A DNA stretch of 64,000 nt from CAZJKE01 sp964546585 (GCA_964546585.1 CAZJKE010000002.1:1-64000), one strand, 5' to 3'; positions 1 to 8,941 are shown, counted from the stretch's first letter. A program made the numbers and translations. The notes: generated by a model from the letters alone, not told the origin.

Positions 1-46
1 TGCGGAAGGGCAATTGGTGGGTGTCCAGAATTGAGGGATGTGTCCG

Positions 47-52
47 TAGAAT
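47..52 (+). promoter_or_regulatory. -10-like TAGAAT, leaderless start of mutS
   Basis: TAGAAT ends 6 nt before the mutS ATG at 59 and no Shine-Dalgarno lies between. With the usual 6-7 nt from -10 to +1, transcription would begin at the ATG itself. No convincing -35 is visible in the 46 upstream bases. The same arrangement recurs at many genes in this window. Confidence 0.55.
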
Positions 53-58
53 GATGGA

Positions 59-2566
59 ATGACGCCGCCCACAAGGGCTACAGGGAAAAAGAAGAAGCCA
101 AATGATCCATGGGCCACGCCCGCGATGCGGCAGTACCGCCGCTTCAAGGACGCCCATCCTGAGTGTGTGCTGTTCTTCCGCATGGGCGACTTCTACGAGA
201 TGTTCGATGACGACGCGCGGGTTGTCAGTAAGGCGATCGGGCTGACGCTGACCCAGCGGACAACCGGCATCGACATGGCCGGTGTACCGCACCACAGCGC
301 CGATGGGTATCTGCGGCGGCTCGTCAACCAAGGTTTCAGAGTCGCCGTATGCGAGCAACTGGAGGACCCCTCGCAGTCAAAGGGCGTCGTCGATCGCGGC
401 GTGACCCGGGTCATCACGCCCGGCACGCTGGTCGACGCAGCGATGCTCGACGACGCTCAGCACAACCGGCTCATCGCCCTGAGTTGTTGCGGTGACGATG
501 TGCTTGTGGCAGCAGCAGAAGTTTCAACCGGCGAGATCGAACTCCACAGAATCCCCCGCTCCTCCATCCTGGATGAACTCGATCGACTCGCATCGTCGGA
601 AATCATCGTTTCCGAAAGCGACGAGGAACTCGCAGAGGCTCTCTCACGCTATCCCGCCGCGATCAACCGCCAACCGCCCTGGTGCTTCTCCGCGGAAGAG
701 GGACACCACCGCGCATGCAGGCAGTGGGATGTCGGCACAGTTGCCGGCTTCGGCATGACCGATGACGATCCTCTGCTCAGCCCGCTCGGGGCCTTGCTCG
801 GTTACCTGTCCCAGACACAGGCTGGCGAGGACACATCCACGCTGTCCCACCTCAGCCCGCCGCGCGTTCGGCAGAGTAGTGCGTTTGTAGCCATGGATGG
901 CACGACGCTTCGAAGCCTCGAAGTCGAACAAACTATCCGTGGTGGCACCATCGAAGGATCACTCTTGGGCGTACTCCAGCACTGCCATACACCCATGGGT
1001 AAGCGGCTCCTGCGGCAATGGCTCCGCGAACCGCTCGCAGATCGCGCGGCGATTGAATCGCGGCAAGATGTCGTTGCAACGCTGTTGGACGAGTCCGTGG
1101 CGCGGACATCACTGGCGGGCACGCTCCACGGTATGCAGGATGTCGCTCGGATCACCGGCCGCGTCGCCACCGGTCGGGCAACACCCAGAGACATTACCGC
1201 ACTTGGGTCCTCGCTGCGCCAACGAGGGGCAGTAGCAGAACAACTGGCCCATCCATCTCTACAACGATTCCGCAGCAGGCTTGAGACGGTCGGACAGTCC
1301 ATTGAACCACTCGCCGACCAGATCGTGGATGCGTGTGTCGATGCACCGCCCGCACACCTTCGAGAAGGCGGCATGTTTCGCGATGGCATTGATGTCGAAC
1401 TGGACGAGGCGAGGCTGTTGCAAAGGGACGCGGGGTCCTGGCTGGGCGAGTATCAAGCGGAACTTGTGGAGGAGACGGGCATCGCGTCCCTCAAGATCGG
1501 ATTCAACAAGGTCTTCGGGTACTACATCGAAGTCACCCACGCGCACACGGACAAGGTTCCCGATGCCTTCACCAGAAAGCAAACGCTCAAGAACGCCGAG
1601 CGGTACATCACGCCGCCGTTGAAGGAGTTCGAAGACAAGGTCACAACAGCCGAAGCGCGGGCGGTGCAGCGCGAGCAGGAACTCTTCGCCGATCTGTGCA
1701 ATGACATCGCGCTTTGCACACCGTCGGTCGTGTTGTTTTCAGAGGCCATCGCCGAACTGGATGCGCTTGTCTGTTTCGCAGATGTCGCGGCGCGCTTTGG
1801 ATATGTGCGTCCAACCCTGACAGACGACACAACACTCGACATCAAGGACGGGCGACATCCGGTCTTGGACCGGCTACTGGCCGAGCGATTCGTGCCCAAT
1901 AGTTGCACGCTCGACCCAGCCACCCTTGCACTGATCACTGGCCCCAACATGGCGGGGAAGAGTACCTTCATCCGGCAGGTCGCGCTGATCACATTGATGG
2001 CCCATACCGGATGCTTCGTCCCGGCGGCCTCCGCAACGATCGGGGTTGTCGACAGGATCTTCACCCGCGTCGGCGCCAGCGATGAACTCCACGCTGGGCA
2101 ATCGACATTCATGGTCGAGATGGTCGAGACAGCCAACATTCTCAACAACGCCACCTCCCGCAGCCTGGTCATCCTCGACGAGATCGGCCGCGGCACGAGC
2201 ACGCTCGATGGATTGTCACTTGCATGGGCGATCGCGGAAGCCCTCGCCGATCGCGCTTGCCGCACCCTCTTTGCAACCCACTACCACGAGTTGACCACGC
2301 TCGCCGACCGGCTTTCGAGTGTTGCAAACTTACATGTGACCGTTCGAGAGTGGAACGACCGCGTCGTCTTTCTCTATCACATCGAACCTGGCCACAGTGA
2401 TCGCTCGTACGGCATCCATGTCGCCCAGATCGCGGGCGTACCTGCCGATGTTGTTGCGAGGGCCAATGCGTTGTTGGACACGCTCACCGTGCATACCCGG
2501 CAGGCGAGCGATGAAAGCGCAACCTCAAGAACCCCTCTGTCGCAGGGCGATCTCTTCTGCCAGTAG
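59..2566 (+). CDS. mutS: DNA mismatch repair protein MutS
   Basis: 835 residues, close to the usual 850-870. MutS recognises mispaired bases and small loops and recruits MutL using an ABC-type ATPase. Seen: N-terminal mismatch-recognition domain with the Phe-x-Glu motif (F45-Y-E47, within GDFYEMFDDD), connector, lever and clamp domains, Walker A GPNMAGKST near residue 628, Walker B LVILDEIGRGTST near 703, and an ATPase His in FATHYHE. All key catalytic and mismatch-contact residues are present, so it should be functional. The ATG at 59 is chosen because the recognition domain begins about 20 residues later and a -10-like hexamer sits 6 nt upstream. The stop lies 4 nt from the end of the convergent next gene. 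No mutL is in the window. Confidence 0.98.
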   Translation: MTPPTRATGKKKKPNDPWATPAMRQYRRFKDAHPECVLFFRMGDFYEMFDDDARVVSKAIGLTLTQRTTGIDMAGVPHHSADGYLRRLVNQGFRVAVCEQLEDPSQSKGVVDRGVTRVITPGTLVDAAMLDDAQHNRLIALSCCGDDVLVAAAEVSTGEIELHRIPRSSILDELDRLASSEIIVSESDEELAEALSRYPAAINRQPPWCFSAEEGHHRACRQWDVGTVAGFGMTDDDPLLSPLGALLGYLSQTQAGEDTSTLSHLSPPRVRQSSAFVAMDGTTLRSLEVEQTIRGGTIEGSLLGVLQHCHTPMGKRLLRQWLREPLADRAAIESRQDVVATLLDESVARTSLAGTLHGMQDVARITGRVATGRATPRDITALGSSLRQRGAVAEQLAHPSLQRFRSRLETVGQSIEPLADQIVDACVDAPPAHLREGGMFRDGIDVELDEARLLQRDAGSWLGEYQAELVEETGIASLKIGFNKVFGYYIEVTHAHTDKVPDAFTRKQTLKNAERYITPPLKEFEDKVTTAEARAVQREQELFADLCNDIALCTPSVVLFSEAIAELDALVCFADVAARFGYVRPTLTDDTTLDIKDGRHPVLDRLLAERFVPNSCTLDPATLALITGPNMAGKSTFIRQVALITLMAHTGCFVPAASATIGVVDRIFTRVGASDELHAGQSTFMVEMVETANILNNATSRSLVILDEIGRGTSTLDGLSLAWAIAEALADRACRTLFATHYHELTTLADRLSSVANLHVTVREWNDRVVFLYHIEPGHSDRSYGIHVAQIAGVPADVVARANALLDTLTVHTRQASDESATSRTPLSQGDLFCQ

Positions 2567-2570
2567 GCTA

Positions 2571-3977
2571 CTAGTCTGCCTCGGGCCAGAGAATCCAATC
2601 GCCGTCTACGCCCTTGTCGGGCGCCCACTCGCGTGTTGATGCGTCCCCGATGGTCGGTGGCGTTCCGCCGTCATCATCGCGATCGGAGCCCAGAGAGTAG
2701 AGCGCGGGCTTGCCGTCTCGAATCACCAGGCCCATCGGCTGTGGTGCCCATGGGTCAGGAACCGGGTTCTCCATGGCTTCCGCAAGCGTGGCGGGCCAGC
2801 GGCCTTCTCGCCTGCGGAATTGTTCGATGGCGATCGCGGCCAGTGCGGCGTCTCGCCAGCCTTCTGCATAGCGGGCACGCAGAGCTGTTTGATCCAGTGC
2901 TGGGGCAAGCGTGTCCAGTAGTACGTACTCGAATCGGCCGAGGGGCTTGTTCTTCCGAGCCTCCAGTACGGCATTATGGGGATTTTCTTCCCACTGCCAG
3001 AGGGGATCGCCGCGGTGCAGTGCAGCACCCTCATAGAACCGATCAGCTTCCTCTCGCATCTCCCGCCTTGAGGCAATCAGGCAATCCGCGGCCGGAGCGA
3101 CCAGCGTCGACAGGAATGTGGACGGCCCCGTTCCTGACTGCGCAAAGCCCATGACCTCGCCGAGCGAGCCGGGAATCAACCAGCCGTCACCCTCGCCGTC
3201 ATCGGTGTAGATCCGCTGGAGGATGTCGAGCATCATGTATCGCTCGCCGGTGATGCGTATGGGGAGGAGATCGTCGGTCTCGGCCAACGCCGTTGCCAGC
3301 ACAGCCAGATGAGCGTCGCTCAGTATCGCTGGGGCACGCTCCATGACGCCGGCGGCAGTTGTAAGGGCCATGCGGAACAAGGACAGTGACACCAGGTCAT
3401 TGATCAGGATGGGATGTTCTCGAAGGTGCCGAGCAATCCCCAGGATTGCAATGATGTCTGCTGCCGCGCGGTCGCCATCGCCGCTCGCCATGGCCTCCCT
3501 CGCATCGATCATGAGCAGCCTCGCGAGCGATCGCATGCCCCCTAACGCCGGCAGATTCACCGAGATGACCGATCCTTGCAGGAGTGGGGACGGTGATGAT
3601 GGACCGCCGCTCGGGAGAGTCAGGACATTGCCCATGCCCGGCATCGTGGCAATCTGGCGGAGTTGTTCAATTTCGTGCGCCTGATCGTCAACCCACGTTT
3701 GGAGTACTTCCCAACCGGGATCTCCGGGCCACTGAGCGGGCGACTGGGGTTCGCCTCCAACCGTCGACAGGACCTCCTGGTAGCGGGGCCATGCTCGATC
3801 AGGCTCAGGCACGGCCGCGGCGACCTCGTTGAGTTTCGCCAGGTAATCAACTGTGATGGTGGGCTTGCGGGCAAGTGCGAGCATGATCCAGATGATGTAG
3901 GTTGCCACCACGAGAAGCCCCGCTATGGCGACCCATGTCTTGTAGGAGATTGTCTTTCTTGGTTGCAAAGCCGCCAT
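2571..3977 (-). CDS. membrane-anchored conserved hypothetical protein
   Basis: 468 residues, no recognised family. A short basic N-terminus (MAALQPRKT) precedes one transmembrane helix (roughly residues 14-34, WVAIAGLLVVATYIIWIML); the rest is probably extracytoplasmic and mostly helical. The C-terminus (REGRWPATLAE, then DPWAPQPMG, LYSLGSDRDDDGG) resembles the tail of pseudopilin-like and other planctomycete secreted proteins, which often carry a 'YSLGPDGxDDGG' ending; this is a resemblance by eye. The frame is open to an ATG at 4034, inside obg; I prefer the ATG at 3977, 17 nt after the obg stop, which starts directly before the basic/TM segment. It is probably cotranscribed with rpmA-obg. 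Confidence 0.7.
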   Translation of the reverse strand: MAALQPRKTISYKTWVAIAGLLVVATYIIWIMLALARKPTITVDYLAKLNEVAAAVPEPDRAWPRYQEVLSTVGGEPQSPAQWPGDPGWEVLQTWVDDQAHEIEQLRQIATMPGMGNVLTLPSGGPSSPSPLLQGSVISVNLPALGGMRSLARLLMIDAREAMASGDGDRAAADIIAILGIARHLREHPILINDLVSLSLFRMALTTAAGVMERAPAILSDAHLAVLATALAETDDLLPIRITGERYMMLDILQRIYTDDGEGDGWLIPGSLGEVMGFAQSGTGPSTFLSTLVAPAADCLIASRREMREEADRFYEGAALHRGDPLWQWEENPHNAVLEARKNKPLGRFEYVLLDTLAPALDQTALRARYAEGWRDAALAAIAIEQFRRREGRWPATLAEAMENPVPDPWAPQPMGLVIRDGKPALYSLGSDRDDDGGTPPTIGDASTREWAPDKGVDGDWILWPEAD

Positions 3978-3994
3978 CGCGTTGGGTAGAGATG

Positions 3995-5008
3995 CTACCA
4001 GCCCGCCGCTGTTCCCTTTCCCACCAACGACCAACAGAGCCGCAGTATTTCGGCAACGCCTTCATGCGTCGCGCCGGAACAGGTTGGCAGTGATTCCAGG
4101 CCAAGTGCATCTGCGACAGCGGCGATGTGCGCAGGGCGTTCGTCTTCGGGGATGAGGTCAATCTTGTTGCCCACCAGAAGGATCGGCTTGCCTTCGAGCA
4201 CCTCGCTGTACTGTCGCAGTTCACCTTCGATCGTCGTGGCGTTGGTGACGGGGTCACTGCCATCGACCGGCATCAAATCGATGAGATGGAGCAGCACGCT
4301 GGTTCGCTCGATGTGCCGCAGGAAGTCGTGCCCGAGGCCTGCGCCCTCTGCCGCCCCTTCGATCAGGCCTGGGATGTCGGCAACCACCAGCCGTCGTTCA
4401 TCGTCGAGTACGGCGATGCCGAGGTGTGGGTGAAGCGTTGTAAAAGGGTAGTCCGCCACCTTGGGCCGCGCTGCCGATACAGCAGAAAGGAAAGTGGACT
4501 TGCCTGCATTGGGAAGTCCAACGAGTCCGACATCGGCCAGCAGTTTCAACTCGAGCCGCAGTGTGCGATCTTCCCAGTCGCCGCCCGGGGTCGATTCGCG
4601 AGGGGCTTGGTTCGTCGAAGACTTGAAGTGCTCGTTACCGAATCCTCCCTTGCCTCCGCGAGCCACCACCAATTCCTGTCCTTCTTCGGCGATGTCAGCA
4701 AGAAGGTGATTCTCCTCGTCGTACACCAGCGTGCCGAGTGGTACCGCAACGATGCGGGACTCGCCGTTTGCACCGTACATTTGTTTCCCCATCCCCGGTC
4801 TTCCGTTTTCGGCCCTGTAGTGGGGTCGATGGGTGAGTGTCAGGAGCGTGTCGAGGCTGGAGTCACCCACGAGGATGACATCGCCGCCATCGCCGCCGTC
4901 GCCGCCGTCAGGTCCGCCCTTTGGAATGAACTTCTCCCGCCGAAAGCTCATGCAGCCATGGCCCCCTTTCCCCGAACGCACGAAGATGCGGGCTCTGTCT
5001 ACGAGCAT
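3995..5008 (-). CDS. obg: GTPase Obg/CgtA
   Basis: 337 residues. Obg is an essential 50S-assembly and stress GTPase. The Gly-rich Obg fold occupies about residues 1-158 (GPDGGDGGDGGD at 32-43). The G domain follows, with P-loop GLPNAGKST at 164-172, switch II DIPGLIEGA at 211-219, and NKID for guanine recognition. It ends soon after the G domain, so the C-terminal OCT extension found in some Gram-positive Obg proteins is absent, as in many other bacteria. The gene follows rpmA by 48 nt, the usual neighbour. The leader is C/G-homopolymeric: on the coding strand two G-runs lie about 25 nt upstream, with a direct repeat of CACACAGTG further up. Confidence 0.97.
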   Translation of the reverse strand: MLVDRARIFVRSGKGGHGCMSFRREKFIPKGGPDGGDGGDGGDVILVGDSSLDTLLTLTHRPHYRAENGRPGMGKQMYGANGESRIVAVPLGTLVYDEENHLLADIAEEGQELVVARGGKGGFGNEHFKSSTNQAPRESTPGGDWEDRTLRLELKLLADVGLVGLPNAGKSTFLSAVSAARPKVADYPFTTLHPHLGIAVLDDERRLVVADIPGLIEGAAEGAGLGHDFLRHIERTSVLLHLIDLMPVDGSDPVTNATTIEGELRQYSEVLEGKPILLVGNKIDLIPEDERPAHIAAVADALGLESLPTCSGATHEGVAEILRLCWSLVGKGTAAGW

Positions 5009-5056
5009 GGGTGTCTTTGGATCCCCCCCCTCCCCCCACTGTGTGCACTGTGTGCC

Positions 5057-5329
5057 TCAGTTGACCGCGGTGAACTGCGGGGCATCAGCGTCACAGGGCA
5101 CGATGTCGACATACCGGCCGCGGAACCGAACGGTGCCGGGCATGGTGGCGAAGAGGGTGTCGTCGTTTCCTCGTCGGACCATGAAGCCCGGCTTGAACTT
5201 CGTTCCGCACTGCCGAACGAGAATGGACCCGGCTTTGGCTGTTTCGCCGCCGTACAGTTTGATGCCGCGATACTGAGGATTTGAATCGCGTCCGTTCTTG
5301 GTGGACCCACCGCTTTTCTTATGTGCCAT
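5057..5329 (-). CDS. rpmA: 50S ribosomal protein bL27
   Basis: 90 residues, normal length. bL27 reaches the peptidyl-transferase centre of the 50S subunit. The N-terminus MAHKKSGGSTKNGRDSNPQ and the following RGIKLYGGE are diagnostic; there is no cleavable extension before the conserved start. Upstream, on the coding strand, a purine-rich GGAAG stretch supports the ATG at 5329. The usual partner rplU is not adjacent: the next gene upstream encodes an unrelated secreted protein. Confidence 0.97.
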   Translation of the reverse strand: MAHKKSGGSTKNGRDSNPQYRGIKLYGGETAKAGSILVRQCGTKFKPGFMVRRGNDDTLFATMPGTVRFRGRYVDIVPCDADAPQFTAVN

Positions 5330-5370
5330 CGCTTCGTACTTCCTTCATGCCCTCTTGAGGGGAGCCGCGT

Positions 5371-5376
5371 ATTCTA
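5371..5376 (-). promoter_or_regulatory. -10-like TAGAAT upstream of rpmA
   Basis: The minus strand reads TGCTAGAAT, an extended -10 (TGnTAGAAT), 41 nt before the rpmA ATG. The leader between holds a GGAAG Shine-Dalgarno, so this would be a conventional leadered transcript for rpmA-obg. A -35 at proper spacing is not obvious. Confidence 0.4.
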
Positions 5377-5404
5377 GCACATTGTCCCGGTCGAACCTGC
5401 GTGC

Positions 5405-6073
5405 CTACCGGAAGACCCAGCGGCGGCGTGCCCGATCCAGCGTTGAGGAGCCGGATTCGACTTCTGCGGGCCTTCGCACTGAAACACCGCGGCCGACCGG
5501 TCGCCTCGGGAGCGGTTTCAGAGCCAATTCGTCGAGGCTTCCAGGGACTCCCCAGGACAAGTGCAGTTGCCGCCGGAGCACGACCTTTTCACCATTGTGG
5601 GGGTCAATGACCTCGGCGGTATCGCCGCTCACGCCACGCACAAAAACTTGTACTTGCCGGACGACTTCGTTGCCTGCCGGCCAGATGACCAACCCCCGCC
5701 GTGCGTGTTCCGGTCCGCGGAGGAGCGGCCCTATCGTGTCCGATTGTTGTTGCAGGAGCGGATCTCCGAGGATGTCGAGGATGGTCAGGTAGACCCGCCG
5801 GGGCACATCTTCGACATCTGCGATGACTTCGCCGCGGTCCGTGACGAGATCGAGGCTCGGGGCCCAAATGTGGTCTTCGCCATCTTCGTTCATGACCTCA
5901 TACACGAGTACCCAGTAGCCATCGTCGGTGCGTTGGTCTCGAAAGAAACGCAGGTCGCCTGCATCGAAGGTCAATTGCCACCGCTCCGGCTGATCGCCGG
6001 CCTTGGGGTAGGCCATCGTGGTCGTTGTGACCAGAAGAGCCATCAGAATCGACATGAGCAGTGGGCGAACCAT
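5405..6073 (-). CDS. secreted hypothetical protein
   Basis: 222 residues, no recognised family. The first 21 residues (basic R3, hydrophobic LLMSILMALLV, then TTTTMAYPKA) form a clear Sec signal peptide, cleavage near Ala21. The mature part looks beta-rich (FRDQRTDDGYWVLVYEVMN, DHIWAPSLDLVTDRGEVIADV), suggesting a small extracytoplasmic beta-sandwich; the C-terminal 35 residues are Arg-rich. A TGCTAGAAT extended -10-like element lies 18 nt upstream of the ATG (hexamer at 6092-6097). The gene is divergent from the GNAT gene. Confidence 0.7.
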   Translation of the reverse strand: MVRPLLMSILMALLVTTTTMAYPKAGDQPERWQLTFDAGDLRFFRDQRTDDGYWVLVYEVMNEDGEDHIWAPSLDLVTDRGEVIADVEDVPRRVYLTILDILGDPLLQQQSDTIGPLLRGPEHARRGLVIWPAGNEVVRQVQVFVRGVSGDTAEVIDPHNGEKVVLRRQLHLSWGVPGSLDELALKPLPRRPVGRGVSVRRPAEVESGSSTLDRARRRWVFR

Positions 6074-6113
6074 GGTATTGTCCGGTGGGAGATTCTAGCA
6101 TGGACCCAAGACC

Positions 6114-7043
6114 ATGACTTCTTCCTTCTCTCATCCTCAGGCCTTTCCCCCTCGTGGCGAGCGGGTACCGCCGCAACGGCGGTTGGAAGCTGCGGCGGCG
6201 TTGCTGCGAACCGGCCCCCCCGAAGCGGAGTCGTTCCTGCGGGCGCTCGGCGCCCGGGATGCGTCGGCCGGGGCATTCTGGGCAGTCGAATCGCCTGCCG
6301 GTGGATATGAGGCTGCGGTACTGGGCGTCTTGAGCCCGGGCCGCACGGTCATGTGTTTTGCATCACCGCCATCGAACAGGGGTGATGTTCCGATTCTGGC
6401 GGGCGTCATCCAACGAGCTGTAACTGAACTTGCCGCTGAGGGTGTTGCGATTGCACAGGTTCTGCTTGCAACGCAGGATCGCCTGTCTTGTGCCGCCTTT
6501 GAAGCGGCGGGGTTCTGGCCTCTCGCCATTCTGCAGTACATGGAGCGGTCTGCGACGGCCTTCCCCTCGTTTGACCGGGAGGTTCTGCGATGTATTCCGC
6601 TTCCGGAGTGTGGCGAGGATCTCCTGGCCGAGGTCTTGCCCCGCACCTACGAGGCTTCGCTGGATTGTCCGGATCTCCATGGCCTTCGAACAACGCCTGA
6701 CATCGTTGCGGGGCATCGTGCCGTGGGTCGGTACGAGGCGCAACTCTGGTCGGTCATCCACGTTGCGGAGCGTCCTGCTGGCGTGTTGCTCTTGAGCCGC
6801 TCCCATGAATCCGCTGTGGCGGAGTTGGTGTACCTGGGTCTGGTGCCGTGGGCCCGCGGCCGTGGGCTTGGGCGTGCTGCTCTGTTGCACGCGCTTCGGG
6901 AGTCCCGCAGGGTCGGGTGTCAGCGGATTTCGCTTGCGGTAGATCGCAACAATGCGCCGGCGATTCGACTGTATCAATCGCTTGGGTTCCGTTCATTGCA
7001 GCGTCGGCTCGCGATGATCCGTCAGTTGTCCACCAGTTGTTGA
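6114..7043 (+). CDS. tandem-GNAT acetyltransferase (mycothiol-synthase-like architecture)
   Basis: 309 residues with two GNAT folds. The C-terminal copy is clearly intact: beta4 VYLGLVPWARGRGLGRAAL holds the acetyl-CoA loop (R/Q-x-x-G-x-G/A, here ARGRGLGRA), followed by NNAPAIRLYQSLGF, the classic beta5-alpha4 signature. The N-terminal half (about 30-150) has a weaker GNAT pattern (CAAFEAAGFWPLAILQYME) and is probably degenerate. The overall build recalls MshD-type tandem acetyltransferases, but the substrate cannot be predicted. It ends about 450 nt before dnaA. Coding composition is shifting to G/T-rich here. Confidence 0.85.
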   Translation: MTSSFSHPQAFPPRGERVPPQRRLEAAAALLRTGPPEAESFLRALGARDASAGAFWAVESPAGGYEAAVLGVLSPGRTVMCFASPPSNRGDVPILAGVIQRAVTELAAEGVAIAQVLLATQDRLSCAAFEAAGFWPLAILQYMERSATAFPSFDREVLRCIPLPECGEDLLAEVLPRTYEASLDCPDLHGLRTTPDIVAGHRAVGRYEAQLWSVIHVAERPAGVLLLSRSHESAVAELVYLGLVPWARGRGLGRAALLHALRESRRVGCQRISLAVDRNNAPAIRLYQSLGFRSLQRRLAMIRQLSTSC

Positions 7044-7248
7044 CATCGTTGCGGGGTGCGGTGGATTCTTTTTTTTCATGGTGCGTTGAACCGCAGAAGT
7101 GGGGCACTTGCGCGGTGTGGCGTGTGTTGTTTGCGATGATTCTGTTCTGATCCTCTTGCGGTCAGTGTTGCATGCGATACGCTTCGCCCATTGCCCAAGG
7201 ACGGGCGAGCCGAACGATGTGCGGGGGATTCGGAGGATGGGCGGGGAG

Positions 7249-7395
7249 TCCGGGGGTGGTCCGGGGGTGGTCNNNNNNNNNNNNNNNNNNNNNNNNNNNN
7301 NNNNNNNNNNNNNNNNNNNNNNNNNNNNNNNNNNNNNNNNNNNNNNNNNNNNNNNNNNNNNNNNNNNNNNNNGTCCGGGGGTGGTCCGGGGGTGG
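7249..7395. repeat. 11-bp GC-rich tandem repeat (TCCGGGGGTGG), interrupted by gap
   Basis: Two exact copies of TCCGGGGGTGG stand before the gap (7249-7259, 7260-7270) and two after (7374-7384, 7385-7395). The last 25 visible bases on the left equal the first 25 on the right. True copy number is unknown. It lies about 100 bp before dnaA. Confidence 0.85.
7273..7372. other. assembly gap (100 N)
   Basis: Exactly 100 N, the conventional placeholder for a gap of unknown size. It interrupts a tandem repeat whose identical units flank it, so the break is probably caused by the repeat. Confidence 0.99.
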
Positions 7396-7492
7396 TCGGT
7401 TGTAGGACGGATCCTGCCGCATTCATGTGTTTCCTAGGATTGTCGCGCACTGTCGTTGGGCGGTGGTGATATCGATCTGCCCTTTGGTATTT

Positions 7493-8941
7493 ATGGCCGA
7501 GTCTCTCACAGTTCAACCGTCAGATGGCGTGTCCGAGGAGCGTTTCCGATCGTTGCTCACGAGCAAGCTTGGCGAGCGGCCCTATCGCATGTGGTTCAGT
7601 GATACGAAGGTGAATTGTGATACGAGTCGGGTCTCGATTACGGCGCCGACGCCGTTGGCGGCGCGGTGGATTCATCAGCGTTTTGCGGCGGTCATGGATG
7701 ATGTTGCTGCGGAGGTTGCCGGGCGTGTGATTCCGGTGGAGGTTCGGGCTGGTGAGCCGTCTTCCCAGCCTGCGTTGTCCTTGGACCGTGGGGTGACTGT
7801 GCAGCCGCCTCTGGCGACGGGGGTGCGTCGCCGTCCCCCGTTGTTGGATTTTGATGCGTTTGTTGTGGGGCAGTGCAATCAACTGGCGTGTGCGGCGGCG
7901 ACTCGGTTGGCGGAACCTGATGGGGGCGGTATCTCACCGCTCTTTCTGCATGGTGCCTGCGGTGTGGGCAAGACGCATCTCTTGCAGGCGATTTGTCGCA
8001 GGGCTGGGGAGGGTTCGTCGCTTCGGGTGCGGTATGTCACGGCGGAGCAATTTACCAATGAGTTCATTGCGTCGTCTCGCAGCGGGGACTTTCACCGCTT
8101 TCGCATGCGGTACCGGCATGTTGATCTGTTGGCGATCGATGATGTGCATTTTGTGGCGAACAAGTCTCGTACGCAGGATGAGTTGCTCCATACTTTGGAT
8201 GCTGCGGGGCTGCGCGGTGCGAGGTTGGCGTTGGGCTCTCATGAGGATCCTCGGCAGATTCGCCAGTTCAATCGTCCGTTGTGCAACCGGCTCATTGCTG
8301 GCATGGTTGTGGAGATTGAGCGGCCTGACCGCCAGACTCGATCGACCCTTGTGGAGAAGATGGTGGGGAGGCGAGGTTTGTCGTTGACTCCTGCGGCGAT
8401 CGAGCGTCTTGCGGGGGAATCGGTGGGGTCGGTGCGGGAGGTCGAGGGTGCTGTGACTCGTCTTGTGGCGGCGGTCACGCTGTTGCCGGATGCCTCGTCG
8501 TCGGGGGCTATTGGCATCGAGGTTGTGGAGCGGGTTCTTCGGGCCTCTCCCCCGTCGATGGTGCCTGTGCCGATGGCGACGGTCATCGATGTTGTCTGCA
8601 GGCGTTTGGGTGTTGATGAGGGGGATATGCGGGGCAAGACGCGGTCGGCCCCTGTCGTATTGGCTCGGAGCCTTGCTTCCTGGTTGGGCAGGTCATTGAC
8701 ATCGCTGAGTTATCCGGAGTTGGCCCGGGGTTTGGGCCGTGCTCATCACTCGACGATTCATGCGGCGGTGGGACGCATTGAGCGGCAGTTGGCGGCGGAG
8801 GGCACGATTCGTGTGGGGGATCGGTCTGTGCCTCTTCGGGAGATGGTCGATCAACTGGCTTGGGAGGCTCGTTCTCGGGCGAGCGAGCGGGAGCAAGGGA
8901 CGCGGCGTTTGGGCCGGAAGGTCACTGCAATCGGAGAATGA
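7493..8941 (+). CDS. dnaA: chromosomal replication initiator DnaA (divergent)
   Basis: 482 residues from the ATG at 7493; a GTG at 7427 would only add an unlike 22-residue tail. DnaA binds oriC boxes, oligomerises through AAA+ domain III and loads helicase. Seen: domain I (1-85), short linker, Walker A GACGVGKTH (154-162), Walker B LLAIDDVHF (212-220), and a domain IV helix-turn-helix with signature GRAHHSTIHA (usual GRDHTTVMHA). Departures: the sensor/arginine-finger region reads RPLCNRLIAG instead of the usual R(L/S)xSRFxWG, and the basic loop normally containing R-P-R-Q-I reads RSAPVVLAR. It is clearly a DnaA homologue; whether it is the main initiator or a paralogue is open, as no dnaN or gyrB follows. 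Its codons are strikingly G/T-ending. Confidence 0.88.
   Translation: MAESLTVQPSDGVSEERFRSLLTSKLGERPYRMWFSDTKVNCDTSRVSITAPTPLAARWIHQRFAAVMDDVAAEVAGRVIPVEVRAGEPSSQPALSLDRGVTVQPPLATGVRRRPPLLDFDAFVVGQCNQLACAAATRLAEPDGGGISPLFLHGACGVGKTHLLQAICRRAGEGSSLRVRYVTAEQFTNEFIASSRSGDFHRFRMRYRHVDLLAIDDVHFVANKSRTQDELLHTLDAAGLRGARLALGSHEDPRQIRQFNRPLCNRLIAGMVVEIERPDRQTRSTLVEKMVGRRGLSLTPAAIERLAGESVGSVREVEGAVTRLVAAVTLLPDASSSGAIGIEVVERVLRASPPSMVPVPMATVIDVVCRRLGVDEGDMRGKTRSAPVVLARSLASWLGRSLTSLSYPELARGLGRAHHSTIHAAVGRIERQLAAEGTIRVGDRSVPLREMVDQLAWEARSRASEREQGTRRLGRKVTAIGE

Larger units (their letters stand above)
7044..7492. other. intergenic region upstream of dnaA, with repeat and assembly gap
   Basis: 449 nt with no supportable gene. 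It holds a run of eight T (7069-7076), G/T-rich sequence, an 11-bp tandem repeat, and an assembly gap. I looked for canonical DnaA boxes (TTATCCACA) and an AT-rich unwinding element and found neither in the visible bases, so an origin cannot be called. Confidence 0.6.

Noticed and set aside
1522..2265. 247-codon minus-strand frame in mutS
   Set aside because: Shadow opposite the conserved ATPase domain.
4127..5284. 385-codon plus-strand open frame opposite obg and rpmA
   Set aside because: Mirror of two certain genes.
7249..7395. CRISPR array
   Set aside because: Units of 11 bp with no spacers; no cas genes nearby.
7020..7492. oriC with DnaA boxes
   Set aside because: No TTATCCACA-like cluster or AT-rich element in the visible bases; the gap prevents a firm answer.
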